Assembly: GCA_963748295.1 (NCBI GenBank)
Contig: CAVVIH010000004.1
Coordinates: 1 to 64,000, forward strand
Source: CAVVIH01 sp963748295
Lineage (GTDB): Bacteria; Acidobacteriota; Vicinamibacteria; Vicinamibacterales; 2-12-FULL-66-21
Reading direction: 5' to 3'
DNA length: 64,000 nt
Of the stretch, positions 60,960 through 64,000 are shown piece by piece. Below the pieces are notes generated by a model. It was not told the origin of the DNA. It saw nothing but the letters and a program-made list of their open reading frames with translations, and made no database searches. Every line of letters starts with the position of its first letter. Position 1 is the stretch's first letter. Both the position numbers and the translations under genes were made by a program.

Positions 60960-62051
60960 ATGAGCGTGCGCATCACCCTCACCGACGCGCATATCCCGCC
61001 GTCGGTGCCGTTCCTGGAATTCCTGGACTCGTGGCTCGCCGGCGTTGAGTTCGACGGGTCCAGCTGGGCCAGCTACGGACAAGAACGGCCGGAACGACTC
61101 GGCCGCCGGCTGTCCCCGGGCGCCTCTCAGCAACTCCGGCAGCGCATTGGCGAGAGCGACGCCGGCATGCGTCACCTCGGCCGGGCATATGAACTGTTCG
61201 TGGCGCTGCTCATCGGCGACGTCGACGCGATCCGCGCCGTGCAGCAGCGATTCCGCTTCGTCCTCGTCGTCGGCGCGCCGCGCAGCGGCGGCAAGTACCT
61301 GACCAAGGAGCTGTTTCGCGCGCTTGGACATGATCCAAGTCGTGTGCCGGCGGTGCTCGCGCACGACGGGTTCCCGGAGGCAGCGCCGTGGCGATTCGAC
61401 CGGTCCGGCACTACGTGGGTCGAAAGCCTGCACACGATGGCCGAGTACCTCGCCATGGTGGAGGTGTTCTTTGCCGCGGCCGACCGTCACGACGACCACA
61501 TCGTCGTTCCGAAGAAGGCGACGAAAGCCGCCTATGCGCCAGGCCTGTTCCAATCCGTTCTCGGCGCCTGCGCAGACGGTGTCATCACGATCCGCCATCC
61601 CGTCCCGTCGTGCATCTCGACGTTCGAATCAGCCGGAGGCCTGCCGGCCGACCATCGATTCGTGCAGCGCGGCAACATCGAACGACTGTGGGCCCGCGAC
61701 CTTCTCAGCGCGGGGTTCAGCGAGCGAGAGGTCGCCGACATGGACTATTTCGACGCGTACTTGCGCTACTGGGAGGACTATCACGTGCGCCTGGCGATGA
61801 GCGGGTCCAACGTGACCCGCCACTACCGAGTGGTGGCGTACGGCGCCGGGCGGTTGATGGGTGAGGCCCGGCGGAATGCCGATCGGTTCGGACCCCCGGC
61901 TGGAGATGTCGAGGAGTTCCACGTCACCGATCGGCGGGACCGTCATCCGGAGTGGATCGCGCGGGCCGAACCGGCGCTGCGGCGCGTCGGTGACCAGTGG
62001 GCGCGGGTGAGTATGACGTTTCCGCTCGACGAGATCGCCGAGTGCTGGTGA
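60960..62051 (+). CDS. Sulfotransferase-like P-loop protein
   Basis: A protein of 363 residues from the ATG at 60960 (GGAGGCTT upstream). The N-terminal ~100 residues are unmatched (FLEFLDSWLAGVEFDGSSWA). A sulfotransferase-type fold follows: the 5'-phosphosulfate loop FVLVVGAPRSGGKYLTKELF and the 3'-phosphate region GVITIRHPVPSCISTFESAG. HIVVPKKATKAAYAPGLFQS and YWEDYHVRLAMSG are further landmarks. It would use PAPS to sulfate an unknown acceptor. It precedes the GRDP/Cys-rich-tail pair, which converges on it with adjoining 3' ends. Confidence 0.85.
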   Translation: MSVRITLTDAHIPPSVPFLEFLDSWLAGVEFDGSSWASYGQERPERLGRRLSPGASQQLRQRIGESDAGMRHLGRAYELFVALLIGDVDAIRAVQQRFRFVLVVGAPRSGGKYLTKELFRALGHDPSRVPAVLAHDGFPEAAPWRFDRSGTTWVESLHTMAEYLAMVEVFFAAADRHDDHIVVPKKATKAAYAPGLFQSVLGACADGVITIRHPVPSCISTFESAGGLPADHRFVQRGNIERLWARDLLSAGFSEREVADMDYFDAYLRYWEDYHVRLAMSGSNVTRHYRVVAYGAGRLMGEARRNADRFGPPAGDVEEFHVTDRRDRHPEWIARAEPALRRVGDQWARVSMTFPLDEIAECW

Positions 62052-62792
62052 TCAGGACGCGACGCGCAAAACGCGGTGCTCGACCAGCGTCGCGATCAGG
62101 CCGACCTTCTCCTCGTCGGTGAGGACACCCGGTAGTTCGCGGACGTAGAAGGAGCCGGTGCAGGAAATGAACTCCAACGCGTCCCGCGCGATTTCGTTGA
62201 CCTCGACGTCGATCCTGCCGCCCGGGCCCGCCAGGCAGGCCATTCCATCTTCGACCGACACCCGCGAGCGCCCCGCGTGGTCGTTGATCACGCGACGCGA
62301 CAACGACACCGATCGATCGTCATGCCACACGTCGGGCAGCGGCTCGCCGAAGAAGGATTCGTAGCGGGCGCGGAATCCCTCGAACGTCGACGGCTTCAGC
62401 ACCGGGCGTCCCGGCACCTCGGGTGCATTGCTCGGGTTGTGATGCAGGTACTCCCCGAAATACTGGCGGCAAAAGTCGACGTACTGGCTGGTGAACAGCA
62501 CGAACTGATGCCACGCCTCGTCGACGCGTGTGGAGTACATGTTCCACGACACGTCCGTATCCACGTACGAGAGGATCAGGAACTTCTTCGCCTCGGCGAA
62601 CAACGCCTCGCCTTCCTCGGGCGTGTCGACCACTCGATCCTTGACCAGCTTCTCGATCAAGTAAGGAGCCTCGAACCGAAGTACAGGCTCGTACGTCGCG
62701 GCCAACTCGCGGTCCGCCGGCGCGACGAGCGTTCGTTCGGGGCTGCTCACGGGCCGACCACCACCGAGGGTATGGCCCTCACCTGGTTGCAT
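62052..62792 (-). CDS. Glycine-rich domain-containing-protein-like (GRDP-like) protein
   Basis: A 246-residue protein that overlaps the preceding gene (62747-63274) by 46 bp. It carries the GRDP-like signature with ordered His and Trp: STRVDEAWHQFVLFTSQYVD then FCRQYFGEYLHHNPSNAPE. This resembles PF07173, whose DxxWH and HHxP elements are thought to bind a ligand or metal. The C-terminal region (GRIDVEVNEIARDALEFISC, TGSFYVRELPGVLTDEEKVG) is unmatched. Overlap with the Cys-rich-tail gene means the two are translated together, so it is a candidate partner or modifying factor. Confidence 0.75.
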   Translation of the reverse strand: MQPGEGHTLGGGRPVSSPERTLVAPADRELAATYEPVLRFEAPYLIEKLVKDRVVDTPEEGEALFAEAKKFLILSYVDTDVSWNMYSTRVDEAWHQFVLFTSQYVDFCRQYFGEYLHHNPSNAPEVPGRPVLKPSTFEGFRARYESFFGEPLPDVWHDDRSVSLSRRVINDHAGRSRVSVEDGMACLAGPGGRIDVEVNEIARDALEFISCTGSFYVRELPGVLTDEEKVGLIATLVEHRVLRVAS

Positions 62793-63274
62793 GTCGACGT
62801 GCAGCTCGGGTTCGTTTCACAGCTCGAGCAGGTACAGGACGCGCAGGAACTCATCACGCGCGCTCGCAACCGGATGTTCAGGCGGCCCTTCTGCACCTCG
62901 ACAAGGGGGCCCGCCGCCGTTCCGACGCTGGCGGCCGACGCATTCAGCGCACCGCCCTGGCGCGAGCGGCGCGCGACCACGGTATTGATCCGATCGCCGT
63001 GGCAAACCACCTCTGCGTCGGGCCTGACCCAAATGATTGTGCCGCCGTGCGGCAACAGCGTTTCGGGGGCATCCGCCGACGCCACGATGTCGCTCTTGTT
63101 GATGTCGATGCTGAAACTCAGATCGCCCAGCGAGGGGTATAGGCGCACCCGGCCACTGTCTTTCTCGGGCGCGACATACCCCCGGAATGCCCGTACGTCC
63201 GGGCCAACCTCGAGCAGTTGTTTCAGCAAGGGGTGGGCGCCCAGACGAGGATCGTCTTGCTTCTGTTTGGCCAT
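62747..63274 (-). CDS. Hypothetical protein with cysteine-rich C-terminal tail
   Basis: A 175-residue protein starting at the ATG at 63274. The N-terminal ~110 residues look folded (AHPLLKQLLEVGPDVRAFRG, SLGDLSFSIDINKSDIVASA, HGGTIIWVRPDAEVVCHGDR). A small-residue linker (NASAASVGTAAG) and a short basic segment lead to a tail with six cysteines between residues 144 and 162 (SSCASCTCSSC, then NPSCTSTC). The tail could bind metal, form disulfides or be a modified peptide core. I know no described family with this layout. It is coupled to the GRDP-like gene, and a sulfotransferase-like gene is adjacent. Confidence 0.72.
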   Translation of the reverse strand: MAKQKQDDPRLGAHPLLKQLLEVGPDVRAFRGYVAPEKDSGRVRLYPSLGDLSFSIDINKSDIVASADAPETLLPHGGTIIWVRPDAEVVCHGDRINTVVARRSRQGGALNASAASVGTAAGPLVEVQKGRLNIRLRARVMSSCASCTCSSCETNPSCTSTCNQVRAIPSVVVGP

Positions 63275-63413
63275 GTCGTAACCTCTCAGCCGCCCCAATG
63301 CGGTTTCCCAGCTCAGGATGGACTTGTTGGGCGGGATGATAGACAGATTTGAACATGCTGTCCATAGATTCCGACGTGGCCGCGGACCCTGAATCAACCT
63401 GGGTCCTGACGCT

Positions 63414-63839
63414 CTACTTCGTCGGCCGCGACGAGTAGACCTTGTTCGCGATCTTCCACTCGCCGTTGACCTTCAACAACACGAAGTAGTCGGTGAACGT
63501 CGTCGCGCCGTGGACGAGGGTCGCTTCGGCCATCGCCGCAGTACCCGACACGTCAACGCTGTCGATCGTCCGCTTGCGCGAGGCCTCGTCGTTCGCCGGC
63601 TTGCCGGTGAAGCGGGAGCGGTACTCGTCAACGGTCCATGACACGAACTTGCCGTCGCGATTGCCCTCGATGTGGGCAGTGGGCAGGAATGCCTTGCGCA
63701 TCTCGTCGCCGTTTCCGGTGGCGTGGCCGCGGAAGTACTGGTTGACGGCGGCGCGCACGCCTTGCTCGTCGGAGGTCTGGGCGGTGGTGACGACGGGCAG
63801 CAGAAGCAGGGCGAGGAGCGCGACGCGTGTGGGTTTCAT
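63414..63839 (-). CDS. Secreted NTF2-like (lumazine-binding-type) protein
   Basis: A 141-residue exported protein with a signal peptide (MKPTRVALLALLLLPVVTTA). The mature domain (EQGVRAAVNQYFRGHATGNG, MRKAFLPTAHIEGNRDGKFV, VDEYRSRFTGKPANDEASRK, ATTFTDYFVLLKVNGEWKIA) matches the putative lumazine-binding branch of the NTF2-like superfamily. No catalytic residues can be assigned. It lies 139 bp upstream of the Cys-rich-tail gene in the same orientation and next to repeat B copy 2. Confidence 0.87.
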   Translation of the reverse strand: MKPTRVALLALLLLPVVTTAQTSDEQGVRAAVNQYFRGHATGNGDEMRKAFLPTAHIEGNRDGKFVSWTVDEYRSRFTGKPANDEASRKRTIDSVDVSGTAAMAEATLVHGATTFTDYFVLLKVNGEWKIANKVYSSRPTK

Positions 63840-63864
63840 GCGGCAGAATTTATCATGTGCGTGA

Positions 63865-63884
63865 CTTCCGCCTAAAGGCGGAAG
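63865..63884. repeat. Dispersed hairpin repeat B, copy 2
   Basis: CTTCCGCCT-AA-AGGCGGAAG followed by CTACAAGAG; same element and orientation as 44132-44151. It lies 26 bp upstream of the lumazine-binding-type gene, outside any gene. Confidence 0.75.
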
Positions 63885-63990
63885 CTACAAGAGTCAAACT
63901 GGTAGAGCTGAAGAAATAGTGGAAAAGCGGATACAATCACCGCTTTGGCGTCGGCGCTTCAGATCCGTCCGCGAACTAGAGGGCAGATCC

Positions 63991-64000
63991 ATGGCCGAGA
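63991..64000 (+). CDS. Possible start of a gene running off the right edge
   Basis: ATGGCCGAGA at the window end follows AGAGGG at a plausible ribosome-site distance (Met-Ala-Glu). Only three codons are visible, so this is tentative. Confidence 0.25.

Noticed and set aside
1..64000. Search for tRNA, rRNA, CRISPR arrays, transposases and prophage genes
   Set aside because: By eye I found no cloverleaf with CCA-like end, no regularly spaced repeats, no DDE transposase or integrase motifs and no phage structural genes; a covariance or profile search could still find small RNAs.

Overview
The window is GC-rich, densely packed chromosomal DNA. It probably comes from an Acidobacteriota bacterium of the Vicinamibacteria type; no rRNA is present to confirm this. 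The inference rests on three ECF sigma factor/Ser-Thr kinase pairs (sigma of the TIGR02999 type, two kinases with TPR or sensor tails), an acidobacterial-type duplicated orphan FtsX permease, two DUF899 proteins, Gly/Ser/Pro-rich lipoproteins and a PEP-CTERM/XrtA-type exopolysaccharide operon. I see no rRNA, tRNA, CRISPR array, intact insertion sequence or prophage.

Layout. 1-4.2 kb (minus): polysaccharide export operon (Wza-like, chain-length determinant, tyrosine kinase, sugar transferase running off the edge). 4.2-6.2 kb: repeat-bounded decayed zone with a broken lipoprotein gene and a sensor/response-regulator chimera. 6.2-10.9 kb (minus): TRAP transporter (TAtT lipoprotein, DctP, fused DctQM) and a GDSL hydrolase. 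11-18.4 kb: ECF sigma diverging from a kinase, a small membrane protein, an M16 protease. 18.5-25 kb: glycosyltransferase, PAP2 phosphatase, Ig-fold protein, MscS channel, small membrane protein, macro-domain protein. 25-32 kb: second sigma/kinase pair, FtsX permease, M23 peptidase, CPBP fragment. 31.9-33.4 kb: TetR/DinB-like divergent pair and an NDH-2 fragment. 33.5-39.4 kb: poorly known envelope or secreted proteins, including a Cys-rich HExxH protein. 39.5-44.1 kb: DUF899 and a histidine kinase/response regulator/PP2C operon. 44.2-49.2 kb: VOC protein, arginase-like enzyme, MocR regulator, NIPSNAP protein, truncated methyltransferase and GNAT. 49.3-52.6 kb: TetR, DUF899, DUF2182, alpha/beta hydrolase. 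52.5-56.2 kb: atypical globin, NDH-2, small proteins, canonical globin. 56.2-59.6 kb: third kinase/sigma operon. 59.6-64 kb: beta-barrel protein, TPMT-like methyltransferase, sulfotransferase-like protein, GRDP-like protein overlapping a gene with a cysteine-rich tail, and an NTF2-like protein.

A striking feature is the number of genes interrupted by single-base frameshifts while both halves still read as well-conserved protein (about 20 sites). I treat most of these as one gene with an indel, either long-read assembly error or very recent decay. The 5.4-6.2 kb chimera, the 31.6-31.9 kb CPBP piece and the 33.25 kb NDH-2 piece look like true remnants. The most interesting leads are the Cys-rich-tail/GRDP pair at 62-63.3 kb, the secreted HExxH protein locus at 35.7-39.4 kb, the matched TetR operators around 49.3-49.9 kb, the globin that appears to lack its proximal histidine, and several families of dispersed short repeats.
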